DNA of 64,000 nt from Streptomyces sp. ACA25 (GTDB lineage Bacteria; Actinomycetota; Actinomycetes; Streptomycetales; Streptomycetaceae). Location: positions 342,425 through 406,424 of the forward strand of contig NZ_JAQKPV010000004.1 of NCBI RefSeq assembly GCF_028200735.1, written 5' to 3'. The first letter of the stretch is position 1, and each line of letters begins with the position of its first letter. Shown here piece by piece: positions 52,623 to 64,000 of this stretch. Made by a program: the position numbers and the translations under genes. The notes below the pieces were generated by a model. The model had not been told where the DNA came from and searched no databases. It saw only the letters and a program-made list of their open reading frames with translations.

Positions 52623-52937
52623 TCAGAGCAGGCCGTCGTCGAGCAGGCCGATGTCGCCGATCAGCTCGAACGACGGGGCCCAGATGACGGCGGTGTTGGC
52701 GTCGCCGGCCTGGCAGATGACCGTGTTGGCGGTGCCCTGCTCGACCTCGCTCTCGCCGAGGACGGGGACGAAGCTGAAGGCTGCCGCCGCCTGCTGGGTG
52801 TTGCCGCACACGTTGACGTTCACCTCGTCACCGCTGTGCTTGCCCTTGTAGTCGTGCGCGCTGGCGGTGGCCGCCGAGGCGCCGATCAGCATGGCGGCAG
52901 CGCCGGCGAGGGCGGATGCCTTGAGGAAGGTACGCAT
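52623..52937 (-). CDS. Small secreted two-cysteine protein, copy 3
   Basis: 104 aa from the ATG at 52937 (MRTFLKAS); the frame is open upstream to 52961 but that adds MQTGDRKT only. Signal peptide ends ATASA-HD. Core EVNVNVCGNTQQAAAAFSFVP with Cys44 and Cys75, ending IGLLDDGLL. It is the most divergent of the four cores (QQAAAAFSFVPVLGESEVEQ). Secreted protein of unknown function. Confidence 0.83.
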   Translation of the reverse strand: MRTFLKASALAGAAAMLIGASAATASAHDYKGKHSGDEVNVNVCGNTQQAAAAFSFVPVLGESEVEQGTANTVICQAGDANTAVIWAPSFELIGDIGLLDDGLL

Positions 52938-53315
52938 TGTTTTTCTGTCTCCTGTCTGCATGGTCTCCCGATGGGGAGATCTCGTCGCATACTGGGCCGC
53001 GGCCGGTGGCCGGTAGCCGTATCCACGCCGATGCGATACGACTGCGGTAAGAAATAACGTTCGACTGGGCTAATCGCCGGTTCGGCAGAGGCCTGGGTCG
53101 AGCCGATGCCTCACCCGGGCACAAAGGGAAGTGCCGGCCCCGGAGCGGATTTCCGGCCGTGCGGCGTATTCCTTGCGGACGGATGGCGGGGTGGAATTCT
53201 CCAGGGCGGAGAATGCGGTACGGGACAGGGGGAGAGTCGCATCCGCGTGACTGCGGTGCGTCTCTCCCCCTGGCGGCGTCAGGCCGGGCTCAGACGGATG
53301 TGCTGCCCGGACGGA
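52938..53315. promoter_or_regulatory. Spacer between copies 3 and 4: leader hairpin, AT-rich stretch and terminator
   Basis: 378 nt without a gene. Near copy 3 the leader carries TCTCCCGATGGGGAGA (52966-52981), a 6-bp stem with GATG loop, preceded on the minus strand by CAGTATGCGACG. Around 53035-53070 is an AT-richer stretch with no assignable promoter. The terminator of copy 4 is at 53226-53272. Confidence 0.55.
53226..53272 (-). terminator. Hairpin after copy 4
   Basis: CAGGGGGAGAGTCGC (53226-53240) pairs with GCGTCTCTCCCCCTG (53258-53272) with one mismatch, downstream of the copy 4 stop at 53316. Confidence 0.8.
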
Positions 53316-53636
53316 TCAGAGCAGGCCGTCGCCGAGCAGGTCGATGTCGCCGATGAGCGAGAAGGACGGGGCCCAGTTGACGGCGGTGTTGCCGTCGCCG
53401 GCCTGGCAGATGACCGTGTTGGCGGCCCCCTGCTCGATCTCGCTCTCTCCGCCGAGGAGCGGCAGGAAGCTGATGGCGACGGCTTCCTGCGAGGTGTTGC
53501 CGCAGACGTTGACGTTGATGTCGTCGCCGCCGCGGTGCTTGCCCTCGTAGTCGTGGGCGCTGGCAGTCGCGGCGGAGGCGCCGATCAGCATGGCGGCAGC
53601 GCCGGCGACGGCCGAAACCTTGAGGGATGTGCGCAT
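53316..53636 (-). CDS. Small secreted two-cysteine protein, copy 4
   Basis: 106 aa from the ATG at 53636 (MRTSLKVS), preceded by AGGAGAGAAAAT. Signal peptide ends ATASA-HD; a short basic/glycine stretch YEGKHRGGDDI; core NVNVCGNTSQEAVAISFLP and VICQAGDGNTAVNWAP with Cys45 and Cys77, 31 residues apart because of one extra glycine (LLGGESE). Ends DIDLLGDGLL. It is first of the tandem by transcription order, but each copy has its own leader and terminator. Confidence 0.85.
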   Translation of the reverse strand: MRTSLKVSAVAGAAAMLIGASAATASAHDYEGKHRGGDDINVNVCGNTSQEAVAISFLPLLGGESEIEQGAANTVICQAGDGNTAVNWAPSFSLIGDIDLLGDGLL

Positions 53637-54193
53637 ATTTTCTCTCCTGTTCGCATACGTCTCCGGATGGGAGAACACGCCGAATACTGCGCTACGAGAC
53701 CGTTCGGGGGTGGAGTCCACGCCGGTCTTGGCCTCGTGTCGGATCAAATACAGGCAAATGGGCTAAGTCCGGACCGATCGTGCGGCGATCTCGTCCCGGC
53801 CTGGAGAACGGCAAGGGGAGAAGAAGGCGGCAAGTAATAAGAGTGCTCGTCTGATTTATCGAGGAGAGCGCCGGATATCGCTCCGGAAAACCTTCCCGTG
53901 CGCTCCACCGAACGAGTGGATAAGCGGCGGAAGGCTTGTCTGCAGAACCACCCGGATGGGTCACTTATTGCGTCCATCGGAGGGACGCGCCCAACCTCGG
54001 TGCGGAGTTCAGGTTCCGTGGGGGCCCGCGAGTGCAAGGCGTCGGCGCACACCGCCGCTTGCACGGAAGCGGGCCCCACGGGCCACTCGGCAAGGGAACT
54101 CAGGACCGGCTCGCACCCACGCGGACGCAGGTGAATCCGAAACGGCCTGACGAGCCCGCAATGTACCCCATCGCGGGCAAGAAGGAGTCTCAC
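53637..54193. promoter_or_regulatory. 557-nt divergent region: copy 4 leader, long hairpin, IPT gene leader
   Basis: No convincing gene. On the minus strand, copy 4 has a leader stem (TCTCC..GGGAGA near 53661-53674) and CAGTATTCGGCG. On the plus side there is a long nested hairpin at 54016-54081, and the IPT gene has AAGGAG at 54182-54187. Frames read through it but lack codon bias and known motifs. Confidence 0.5.
54016..54081 (+). repeat. Nested inverted repeat upstream of the IPT gene
   Basis: Outer arms CCGTGGGGGCCCGC (from 54016) and GCGGGCCCCACGG (54069-54081, one G bulged) enclose GTGCAAG (54032-54038) and CTTGCAC (54058-54064). Inner loop 54039-54057. It lies about 110 nt before the IPT start; it could end an upstream transcript or fold in the IPT leader. 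Confidence 0.65.
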
Positions 54194-54937
54194 ATGCCCA
54201 TCACTCCCAATCAAGGATCGACCGGCGGCGGCACGCCGGTCAGCATCACCGGGTCCAATCTCAGCGGCACCACCGCGGTCCGCTTCGGCACCCGGCTCGC
54301 CACCGACGTCGTCAACGTCTCGCCCACCGAGGTCACCGCGGTTTCCCCCTCCGGGACCGGGGTGGTCGGTGTCACGGTGACCACCCCGGGCGGAACGAGC
54401 AACCCGGTGCCCTTCTACTACGTGGGGGCCGGCTTCAAGACAGCTCTCGCTCCCACCTCCGGATCAACGGCCGGCGGTGACACCATCACCCTGACGGGGA
54501 CGGGGCTGTCCACCGCGAGCAGTGTGGACTTCGGCGGCAACAGCGTGACGCCGACCGTGGTGTCGGACAACGAGATCACCGCCATCGCCCCGGCCGGTAC
54601 CGCCGGACCGGTCAGCATCACCGTCACCACCGCGGCCGGCCCCAACAACGGCCTGACCTACACCTACTACGCCGTGCCGGACCTCACGGCCGTCACCCCG
54701 GATGCGGGCCCGACCACGGGCGGGACCACGGTGACGCTCTCCGGCACGGATCTGGGCAGCACCAGTGAGGTGACCTTCGACGGGACGCCGGCACCCTTCA
54801 CGGTGCTCTCCGACACCGCCGTGTCGGCGGTCACTCCGCCCGGTACCGCGGGCCCGGTCGACGTCGCGGTGACCACCGCGGGCGGCAGCGATGTCCTGCC
54901 GGACGGCTTCACCTACGTCGCCCCACCCGGCGTCTGA
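54194..54937 (+). CDS. IPT/TIG-repeat protein, three repeats
   Basis: 247 aa made of three immunoglobulin-like IPT/TIG repeats of about 80 aa. Each starts with a Gly-rich strand (STGGGTPVSITGSNL, STAGGDTITLTGTGL, PTTGGTTVTLSGTDL) and ends with a proline-rich turn and a V-x-V-T-T-x-G/A strand. No signal peptide or membrane helix from the ATG at 54194; AAGGAG supports that start. IPT/TIG domains are usually extracellular, so the missing leader is odd. Function unknown. Confidence 0.85.
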   Translation: MPITPNQGSTGGGTPVSITGSNLSGTTAVRFGTRLATDVVNVSPTEVTAVSPSGTGVVGVTVTTPGGTSNPVPFYYVGAGFKTALAPTSGSTAGGDTITLTGTGLSTASSVDFGGNSVTPTVVSDNEITAIAPAGTAGPVSITVTTAAGPNNGLTYTYYAVPDLTAVTPDAGPTTGGTTVTLSGTDLGSTSEVTFDGTPAPFTVLSDTAVSAVTPPGTAGPVDVAVTTAGGSDVLPDGFTYVAPPGV

Positions 54938-54940
54938 CCG

Positions 54941-54971
54941 TCAGCCGGTGGGCACGGCGCCCACCGGCTGA
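54941..54971 (+). terminator. Terminator after the first IPT gene
   Basis: TCAGCCGGTGGGC (54941-54953) pairs perfectly with GCCCACCGGCTGA (54959-54971), starting 4 nt after the stop codon. Confidence 0.85.
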
Positions 54972-55034
54972 CGCACCACCGGGGCGGTGACCGGCCGGCC
55001 TCCCGCAACGCCGGTCACCGCTCCCGCCCGAGCA

Positions 55035-55068
55035 CCCCGGCCGGACCCGTACCCCGGTCCGGCCGGGG
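55035..55068 (+). terminator. Second hairpin before the second IPT gene
   Basis: CCCCGGCCGGACC (55035-55047) pairs perfectly with GGTCCGGCCGGGG (55056-55068). It could be a second terminator or a leader structure of the next gene (start 55135). Confidence 0.6.
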
Positions 55069-55134
55069 CCCACCCGGCCCCACCCGGGCGAGCACGCGGG
55101 GGCTCGTCCCGGCACCACAGGTGAGTGAGGAACC

Positions 55135-56214
55135 ATGAACCAAGGCGAGGACCCCGGCGCGGCGAACGGCGCGCCCCCCGCAGTCGCTGCCGGCGCGTTC
55201 GCACCGGTGCTCGGCACACTGCTCCCGGTTTCCGGACCGGCGGGCGGCACCACCACCGTCACGCTCTTCGGTGCGTTCTTCACCGGCGTCACCGCGGTGC
55301 GGTTCGGCACCACGGAGGCCCTGGACCACATCGTGCGCTCCTCGACCCGGATCACCGCGGTGGCGCCTCCGGGGGCGGGCCTGGTGCCGGTCACGGTGAC
55401 CAACTCTCATGGCAGCAGCGGGCAGTACGTGCCGTACCTGTACACCGGTGTGCCGGCGCCGACGGTCCTGACCGGCGTCGCGCCGGACCACTGCCCGGTG
55501 GCCGGCGGCACGCATGTGACCCTCACCGGTGGCGGCTTCTCCCGGGTGACGGGCGTCCGGTTCGGGGCGGTCGCCGCCCTCGCCCACACCGTGGACTCCC
55601 CGACCCGGATCACCGCGGTCTGCCCACCGCAGCCGGCCGGCAGCGTGGCTGTCACGGTCACCACTCCCACCGGCACCGTCGGCGGTGTCCGCTGTCACTA
55701 CCTGGACCCGCCGTTCCTCAGCGCCCTCACCCCGGCCGACGGGCCGGAGTCCGGCGGGGTCACGGTCACGCTGACCGGCAGCTGCCTGACCACCGCCACC
55801 ACCGTGCGCTTCGGTACCGCGGACGCCGCGGGCCACACCGTCGACTCCTCGACACAGCTCACCGCGACGGCTCCCCCGGGTACCGGAGCGGTACCGGTCA
55901 CCGTCACGACCGCGGGCGGAACCAGCAACTTTCTGCCCTTCCGTCACGTTCCCGCGCCCGCGCTGCACGCCGCGACGCCCGGCTCGGGGCCGGCGACGGG
56001 TGGCACGGTGGTCACACTGACGGGGAGCGCGCTGGCCACTGTCAGCGCCGTGCGCTTCGGCTCCGACGCCGCGGCGCACACCGTGGAATCCGACACCAGC
56101 GTGGTGGCGCTCGTTCCCGCCGGAGCGGCCGGGGAGGTGCCGGTCACCGTCACCACGGCCGGCGGCACCAGCCGGACCGTCACCTACCGCCGGGTCGCGC
56201 CGCCGGAACTGTGA
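55135..56214 (+). CDS. IPT/TIG-repeat protein, four repeats
   Basis: 359 aa with four IPT/TIG repeats: GPAGGTTTVTLFGAFF, PVAGGTHVTLTGGGF, PESGGVTVTLTGSCL and PATGGTVVTLTGSAL are the repeat starts, each followed by VRFG and an ITAV-type turn, and ending VTVTT. An alanine-rich N-terminus (MNQGEDPGAANGAPPAVAAG) is not a signal peptide. Paralogue of the preceding gene with one more repeat. ATG at 55135 has GAGG just upstream. No enzyme domain; role unknown. Confidence 0.84.
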   Translation: MNQGEDPGAANGAPPAVAAGAFAPVLGTLLPVSGPAGGTTTVTLFGAFFTGVTAVRFGTTEALDHIVRSSTRITAVAPPGAGLVPVTVTNSHGSSGQYVPYLYTGVPAPTVLTGVAPDHCPVAGGTHVTLTGGGFSRVTGVRFGAVAALAHTVDSPTRITAVCPPQPAGSVAVTVTTPTGTVGGVRCHYLDPPFLSALTPADGPESGGVTVTLTGSCLTTATTVRFGTADAAGHTVDSSTQLTATAPPGTGAVPVTVTTAGGTSNFLPFRHVPAPALHAATPGSGPATGGTVVTLTGSALATVSAVRFGSDAAAHTVESDTSVVALVPAGAAGEVPVTVTTAGGTSRTVTYRRVAPPEL

Positions 56215-56240
56215 CGCACCCCCGTGCGAGCTCGTCGACC

Positions 56241-56270
56241 CGTGCTGCCCGGCTCCCGGCGGGCAGCACG
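56241..56270 (+). terminator. Terminator after the second IPT gene
   Basis: CGTGCTGCCCG (56241-56251) pairs perfectly with CGGGCAGCACG (56260-56270), 26 nt after the stop. Confidence 0.8.
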
Positions 56271-56388
56271 CCCCGCGCAGCCGCGGCCCCGCAACGGCAC
56301 GCGGGGCCGGTGGAGCCCGGCCGGCCGGGCGCGTGGGGCCGTGAAGTGGCCCCCGGCCGACCGGGGGTGCCGTCGAACGTAGCACTGC

Positions 56389-56412
56389 GCAATCTCTTGC
56401 GAAAGAGGTTGC
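56389..56412 (+). promoter_or_regulatory. 24-bp inverted repeat, MalR-type operator candidate
   Basis: GCAATCTCTT and AAGAGGTTGC flank GCGA; one mismatch in the arms. It includes CTTGCG. Located about 235 nt before the amylase ATG. Confidence 0.6.
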
Positions 56413-56517
56413 GGCCAAGTGCCGTCAACATTTCAACGGTGTGACGGGACCCCTTGACCGCGGTTTCGGGTCGCTCTACGGTCATGCCTGCAAGCTGCTT
56501 TCAAGACTTTCCATCTG

Positions 56518-56528
56518 CTTGCAGCAAG
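56518..56528 (+). promoter_or_regulatory. CTTGCAGCAAG operator candidate
   Basis: Perfect 5-bp arms CTTGC and GCAAG around a single A, 120 nt before the amylase ATG, with TGCAAGC 29 nt further upstream. The same hexamer is repeated in the malE promoter region. Confidence 0.65.
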
Positions 56529-56589
56529 GTTCTTCATCCGAGAACACCTGCCTCACGGGCACTGCGCGTTGCCTCTCCAGGCTTTCTGA

Positions 56590-56618
56590 CACCCCGGCAC
56601 GGGGACAGTGCCGGGGTG
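56590..56618 (+). promoter_or_regulatory. Leader hairpin of the alpha-amylase mRNA
   Basis: CACCCCGGCAC (56590-56600) pairs perfectly with GTGCCGGGGTG (56608-56618) across a 7-nt loop, 20 nt before the GGAGG ribosome site. It could stabilise the mRNA or act as an attenuator. Confidence 0.6.
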
Positions 56619-56647
56619 CTCACCCCCCACCTCATCTGGAGGCGTCC

Positions 56648-58378
56648 ATGTCCAGCAGACGAGGAGCCGGGTCCGGCTTCCGACGCACTGTCAGGGGAAC
56701 GCTGGCGGCGGTCGCCGCCGCCGCGGTCGCCGCGGTGACTCTCACCTCCCCGCCCGCCGCACAGGCGGCACCTCCAGGAGACAAGGACGTCACAGCCGTC
56801 CTGTTCTCCTGGAACTTCAACTCCATAGCCCGGGAGTGCACCCAGCGGCTCGGCCCGGCCGGCTACGGCTTCGTGCAGGTCTCCCCGCCGCAGGAAAGCA
56901 TCCAGGGCCCGCAGTGGTGGACCCAGTACCAGCCCGTCAGCTACCGGATCCAGGGCCGGCTCGGTAACCGCGCCGAGTTCCGGAACATGGTCTCCACCTG
57001 CGAGAGCGCCGGTGTGGGCGTGATCGTCGACGCGGTGATCAACCACATGTCCGCCGGTTCCGGCACCGGCACCGCGGGCTCGCAGTACACCAAGTACAAC
57101 TACCCCGACGCGCCGTACAGCGACGGGGACTTCAACGACTGCCGCCGGGACATCGGGAACAACTACGGCGACCGGTACAACGTCCAGTACTGCGAGCTCG
57201 TCGGTCTGGCCGACCTGCGGACAAGCAAGGGCTACGTCCAGCAGCGCATCGCGGACTACATGAACGACCTGCTCTCCCTCGGGGTGGCGGGCTTCCGGGT
57301 GGACGCGGCCAAGCACATGCCCACCGAGGACCTCGCCGCCATCAAGTCCCGGCTGAGCGACCCGAACGTCTTCTGGAACCAGGAAGTCATCCACGGCGCC
57401 GGCGAGGCGGTCCAGCCCGAGGAATACCTGCCCAACGGCCACGTCCAGGAGTTCCGGTACGCCACCGAGCTGAAGCGGATGTTCCAGGCCGGCCGCCTGG
57501 CCGACCTGCGCACCTTCGGTGAGTCCTGGGGTTTCATGCCCGGCGGGCAGTCCGGGGTCTTCGTGGACAACCACGACACCGAGCGCAACGGCTCCACGCT
57601 CAGCTACAAGGACGGCTCCGACTACACCCTGGCCAACGTCTTCATGCTTGCCTGGCCGTACGGTTCCCCGGACGTGCACTCCGGCTACGAGTTCAGCAAC
57701 TTCGACGCCGGGCCGCCCAACAACGGCAACGTGCAAGCCTGTTACCAGGGTGGCTGGAAGTGCCAGCACGCCTGGAGCGAGATCGAGAACATGGTCGGGT
57801 TCCGCAACGCCACCCGCGGCCAGTCCGTCACCAACTGGTGGGACAACGGCAATGACGCGGTCTCCTTCAGCCGCGGCAACCGGGGCTTCGTCGCCATCAA
57901 CGGGGAGAGCAGCTCCCTGACCCGCACGTTCCAGACCTCGCTGCCCTCCGGAAGCTACTGCAACGTGCAGAACGGCAGCTCGGTCTCCGTCAACGGCTCC
58001 GGTCAGGTCACCGCTACCCTCGGCGCGGGCACCGCGCTCGCGCTGCACGCCGACGCCCGCAACTGCACGGGCAACGATGACGGTGACGGGGGAGCGGCCT
58101 TCGGGGTGAACGCGCAGACCCAGATGGGCCAGAACATCTACGTGGTCGGCAACCTGCCGCAGCTCGGCAGCTGGAACCCCGACAACGCGGTGCGGCTCGA
58201 CCCGGCCGACTACCCGGTGTGGAAGGGCGAGATCGCGCTGCCGGCCGGAACCTCCTTCGAGTACAAGTACATCCGCCGCACCGACGGTGGCGGCGTCACC
58301 TGGGAGAGCGGCGGCAACCGTACCGCCACCGTGCCGCAGAGCGGCACGGTCCGGCTGAACGACACCTGGCGCAGCTGA
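56648..58378 (+). CDS. Secreted alpha-amylase, GH13 with CBM20
   Basis: 576 aa extracellular enzyme that cuts starch internally. Signal peptide to about residue 39 (PPAAQA-AP). The GH13 catalytic domain (about 45-470) has DAVINHMS (I), [10 protein letters not shown] with nucleophile Asp (II), NQEVIH with acid Glu (III) and FVDNHDTER with Asp (IV). After a short linker rich in Asp/Gly, a CBM20 starch-binding domain (about 480-576) has [16 protein letters not shown] and [13 protein letters not shown] precedes the ATG at 56648. Confidence 0.95.
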   Translation: MSSRRGAGSGFRRTVRGTLAAVAAAAVAAVTLTSPPAAQAAPPGDKDVTAVLFSWNFNSIARECTQRLGPAGYGFVQVSPPQESIQGPQWWTQYQPVSYRIQGRLGNRAEFRNMVSTCESAGVGVIVDAVINHMSAGSGTGTAGSQYTKYNYPDAPYSDGDFNDCRRDIGNNYGDRYNVQYCELVGLADLRTSKGYVQQRIADYMNDLLSLGVAGFRVDAAKHMPTEDLAAIKSRLSDPNVFWNQEVIHGAGEAVQPEEYLPNGHVQEFRYATELKRMFQAGRLADLRTFGESWGFMPGGQSGVFVDNHDTERNGSTLSYKDGSDYTLANVFMLAWPYGSPDVHSGYEFSNFDAGPPNNGNVQACYQGGWKCQHAWSEIENMVGFRNATRGQSVTNWWDNGNDAVSFSRGNRGFVAINGESSSLTRTFQTSLPSGSYCNVQNGSSVSVNGSGQVTATLGAGTALALHADARNCTGNDDGDGGAAFGVNAQTQMGQNIYVVGNLPQLGSWNPDNAVRLDPADYPVWKGEIALPAGTSFEYKYIRRTDGGGVTWESGGNRTATVPQSGTVRLNDTWRS

Positions 58379-58411
58379 CCCGCACCGCTGACCCGCCGGC
58401 TCGTACCGGGT

Positions 58412-58442
58412 CGCGCGGCCACCTCGCACGGTGGTCCGCGCG
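58412..58442 (+). terminator. Hairpin between amylase and amylopullulanase
   Basis: CGCGCGGCCACC (58412-58423) pairs with GGTGGTCCGCGCG (58430-58442) with one bulged T. It lies 34 nt after the amylase stop. Confidence 0.6.
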
Positions 58443-58526
58443 GCCCGGCGTCCGGGCTCCGCGGGGAGATCCCCCTCCACCCCCTGCTCTCCCGATCCCC
58501 TACGACCCACGAAGGAGCACGACACG

Positions 58527-63977
<5,451 letters not shown>

Positions 63978-64000
63978 GCATCCGCTGCCGGGCAGCAGGG

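Larger units (their letters stand above)
56215..56647. promoter_or_regulatory. Amylase upstream region: terminator, MalR-like sites and leader hairpin
   Basis: 433 nt without a gene. It contains the IPT terminator (56241-56270), an inverted repeat with GCAA...TTGC arms (56389-56412), TGCAAGC (56489-56495), CTTGCAGCAAG (56518-56528) and a stable leader hairpin (56590-56618). The promoter should lie between 56390 and 56530. Confidence 0.7.

Noticed and set aside
51591..53550. CRISPR array or insertion sequence repeats
   Set aside because: The repeats are coding cores of four genes with no short regular spacers, transposase or terminal inverted repeats.
51547..53636. Classical chaplins or rodlins
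   Set aside because: VNVCGNT is chaplin-like, but the chaplin Gly/Asn-rich repeats, the cysteine spacing and the rodlin pattern are missing.
53936..54193. N-terminal extension of the first IPT protein that could hold a signal peptide
   Set aside because: The residues (GWVTYCVHRRDAPN and following) are not hydrophobic and the region contains the long hairpin; AAGGAG before 54194 supports the shorter protein.

Overview
High-GC DNA with GTG starts, dense codon bias and many ATGA/GTGA start-stop overlaps: a Streptomyces or a very close relative. The strongest genus markers are a complete conservon (cvnA-E), a sortase-type LAXTG surface protein, a glnA2-glnE pair and a malEFG-aglA locus. From memory, the right half resembles the S. 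coelicolor SCO2226-SCO2241 neighbourhood; no search was run. No rRNA, tRNA, CRISPR array, prophage or insertion sequence was recognised.

Layout. 1-2394: end of an exopolysaccharide region (GDP-fucose synthase cut by the window edge, polyprenyl glycosylphosphotransferase). 2517-9648: a heme-iron module (hmuTUV importer, two HtaA heme-binding surface proteins, heme oxygenase) with iron-box-like DtxR/DmdR sites at both promoters. 9779-16421: housekeeping genes (map, F420 reductase, panB, a membrane EEP nuclease, NAD synthetase) plus small conserved proteins. 16568-20887: a conservon whose P450 lacks the ExxR motif. 21118-36113: a glycan-assembly island with a pyruvyltransferase, three GT2, two GT9 and two GT4-like glycosyltransferases, the ADP-heptose genes gmhA, hldE and gmhB, a NodU/TobZ-like carbamoyltransferase and a UDP-glucuronate decarboxylase. 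Most junctions of its minus-strand operon overlap by 1-4 nt. 36398-41986: glnA2, glnE and a PAP2 membrane protein. 42041-51451: maltose/maltodextrin locus, malR, a methyltransferase and a MalE paralogue divergent from malEFG-aglA, then a second MalR-like repressor overlapping aglA. 51547-53636: four tandem small secreted proteins of one two-cysteine family. 54194-56214: two IPT/TIG-repeat proteins without visible signal peptides. 56648-63977: secreted alpha-amylase and a giant two-catalytic-domain amylopullulanase.

How the genes fit together. The secreted amylase and pullulanase would break starch and glycogen into maltodextrins, MalEFG would import them, AglA would hydrolyse them, and LacI repressors would control this through CTTGCA/TGCAAG sites. 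HtaA proteins would pass heme through the wall to HmuT and HmuUV, and heme oxygenase would release the iron. The heptose island can make a nucleotide-activated heptose and several transferases to build a surface glycan; its product is unknown. The four small secreted proteins share a CGNT motif with chaplins but not the rest of the chaplin fold, and are the least explained part of the window.
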